This document shows positions 62,389-64,000 of a DNA stretch of 64,000 nt, in pieces. Position 1 is the first letter of the stretch, and every line of letters starts with the position of its first letter. The notes beneath the pieces were generated by a model. It saw nothing but the letters and a program-made list of their open reading frames with translations, searched no databases and was not told the origin of the DNA. Made by a program: the position numbers and the translations under genes. Origin of the DNA: CALZFJ01 sp964459845 (GTDB taxonomy: Bacteria > Bacteroidota > Bacteroidia > Bacteroidales > Muribaculaceae); contig CAYWOC010000004.1 of NCBI GenBank assembly GCA_964459845.1, positions 77,341-141,340 on the forward strand. The letters run 5' to 3'.

Positions 62389-63864
62389 TCATTTTCTTAT
62401 CATGTGCCATACTTCGCGTGTCCAAAGCACAAACGACGAGCCAGCCACTATTATAATCCAGTCTTCAAGGCTCAAACCGCAGACATTGAAGAAATCTTGG
62501 AGTAATGGGATTTCCACCATTGCCACTTGACCGAAAAATATCACTGCCACAATGACAAGCAAGCCTTCGCATCCCTTGAAGTGCAATGCACTCTTTCCAG
62601 TCTCAAACGCGCGAGCATTAAACAGATAGAAGAAGTGTGTCATCACAAAGGTGGTGAATAGCATAGTCAGCTCATAGGTGCTCAAATCGTCGCGCTCGCC
62701 AATGTGTAGATTCAAGAAGAGGTCGCGCATCGACGTGTAATCGCCATGCTCGAAGATGTAGAGCATAGCCACAAGCAAGAAGAAGAAAAAGAATCCCACA
62801 CCCAAAATCTCCACACGCATAGAGCGACTGAGAATAGACGCATTGCGGTCGCGTGGCTTGTCTTCCATCACCTTGCGCGAAGGAGGCAACGATGCCAAAG
62901 CAATGGCAGCAAACGTATCCATAATCAAGTTAATCCAAAGCATTTGTGTAACTGTCAATGGAGACTCAGTTCCCATAAACGCTCCAATCAGCACAAGAAA
63001 ACATGCAGTCACATTCACCGTCAATTGGAAGAGCAAGAACCGCTGTATGTTCTTATAGAGTGAACGCCCCCACATCACAGCATTGGCAATGGTTGAGAAC
63101 GAGTTGTCTTGTATTGTCATGTCTGATGCTTCTTTTGCTACAGCAGTGCCGTCCCCCATAGAAAGGCCGACATCGGCAGCATTTAGTGCCGGTGCATCAT
63201 TTGTTCCATCTCCTGTCACTGCGACAACCTGTCCGCGAGCTTTCAGCAACTTGACCAGACGTTCCTTGTCATTAGGACGAGCGCGCGATAGAATCTTGAT
63301 GGCAGTCACTCTGTCTTTCAGTTCTTCATCAGACATGGCAGCAAATTCGGAGCCTGTAAGAATATTGCTGTCATTGTCGGTCTCATTCCACAAGCCTATC
63401 TGACGCCCAATCTCTTTAGCTGTGCCGGACGTGTCACCTGTTACAATCTTTACCTGTACACCGGCATTGACACACTCCTTGATGGCAGCCGGGACTTCCT
63501 CACGAACAGGATCGGAGATGGCAAAAATGCCAACAAATGTCAGTCCATCGACATTCAACTTGCCATTCTCTATCACGTTCTCGCCATCTTCCACTTCAGC
63601 ATAGGCTATGCCAAGCGTGCGCATAGCCTGGTTCTGATATTTAATCAGGTCGGCATTATAAGCATTTCTATCCGCCTCGCATACATCCGATTTGTCAAGA
63701 AGAATCTCTGGCGCACCTTTTACAAAGACACACGTCTTGCCCTTTGACGCAGACCTTACCACGGTCGCCATATATTTGTTCTCAGTAGAGAAAGGCAAAC
63801 GCCCTACTATTTCCATACTTTCTCGTATGGTCAAATAATCAGGGCGTCCAGTTTTGCTTCCCAA
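62389..63864 (-). pseudogene. P-type calcium-transporting ATPase, C-terminal part only
   Basis: 491 residues corresponding to the later part of a PMCA/SERCA-like Ca2+ ATPase: nucleotide-binding K-G-A-P-E-I-L at about 49, K-I-V-T-G-D-T (about 138), the hinge V-T-G-D-G-T-N-D-A-P-A-L (about 216), and six membrane helices with N-L-I-M-D-T-F-A-A-I-A-L-A. The actuator domain, first four helices and the D-K-T-G-T phosphorylation site are missing. The frame is open to the window edge (64000), but residues upstream of about Y-L-T-I-R-E-S (63835) do not look like an ATPase, and the only nearby start is TTG. I infer a 5' truncation or insertion near 63840; a frameshift or assembly join is possible. Confidence 0.7.
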
Positions 63865-64000
63865 TTTTAAATCGCTTTTTTTAAGCGTTTTTGTTCGCTC
63901 TGTAACCCAGTTTATGGACAGATGTTCGATCCTACCTCGTTCCTCTTTGTAAATTCCAAAACGAAGTGCACACTTTCGGTAAAAAAATATATGAAAAACA

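Overview
The window looks like a chromosomal segment of a gut-type Bacteroidales bacterium (Bacteroidota; Muribaculaceae/Prevotellaceae-like, family not provable from the sequence alone). The evidence is the gene families (CstA, WaaA, KsgA-MgtE, a GLUG-repeat surface protein, M6 proteases with type IX-style C-terminal sorting domains, DUF4384 and LPP20-like proteins), the near absence of Shine-Dalgarno sequences, and many copies of the Bacteroidota promoter -7 element TAnnTTTG, often with a TTTG box 19-20 bases upstream.

Layout. 0.3-6.2 kb: an AT-rich run of six or seven co-directional genes for secreted proteins and lipoproteins, including a caspase-like protease, two proteins sharing a C-terminal domain, and a WG-repeat protein split by a one-base frameshift. 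6.3-10.5 kb: YeiH-type transporter, rRNA m5C methyltransferase, CstA. 10.5-13.1 kb: a membrane-anchored UvrD/HelD-type helicase. 13.3-13.6 kb: a dead, inverted copy of the 5' part of a PH-like gene that lies intact at 26.3-26.7 kb. 13.7-20.5 kb: core genes gltX, a beta-barrel-like protein, waaA, glycerate kinase and an acyl-CoA ligase. 20.7-24.4 kb: a tiny lipoprotein, a DUF4384 protein, a transglutaminase-like protein and an LPP20-like protein. 24.7-29.2 kb: an unknown cytosolic protein, the PH-like gene and a complete HincII-type restriction-modification pair. 30-31.4 kb: a PurF-like protein without the glutaminase nucleophile cysteine. 31.6-42.9 kb: three large surface or secreted proteins (2073-residue GLUG protein and two M6 metalloproteases). 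43-44.8 kb: a holin/M15 endolysin pair and an orphan LytTR regulator. 45-49.5 kb: a candidate small RNA, small secreted proteins and decaying DNA.

49.7-56 kb is an accessory island. A consensus promoter drives a roughly 50-nt RNA ending in a terminator hairpin, immediately followed by an Abi_2 (AbiD/AbiF) HEPN protein that overlaps a primase-helicase-PLD protein of the TOTE conflict type. This is the best candidate for an unusual defence system here. Next come two excisionase-like genes and a RhuM-like gene of conjugative-element type, whose end has replaced the 3' part of an Eco47II-type endonuclease gene. 56-64 kb returns to core DNA: mgtE-rsmA, a flippase-like membrane protein, two GH25 lysozymes, and the C-terminal two thirds of a P-type calcium ATPase whose N-terminal part does not continue recognisably at the right edge.

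Overall the window mixes stable housekeeping operons with at least three conflict or restriction modules (HincII-type, the broken Eco47II-type, and the Abi_2/TOTE pair) and an unusually large set of exported proteins.
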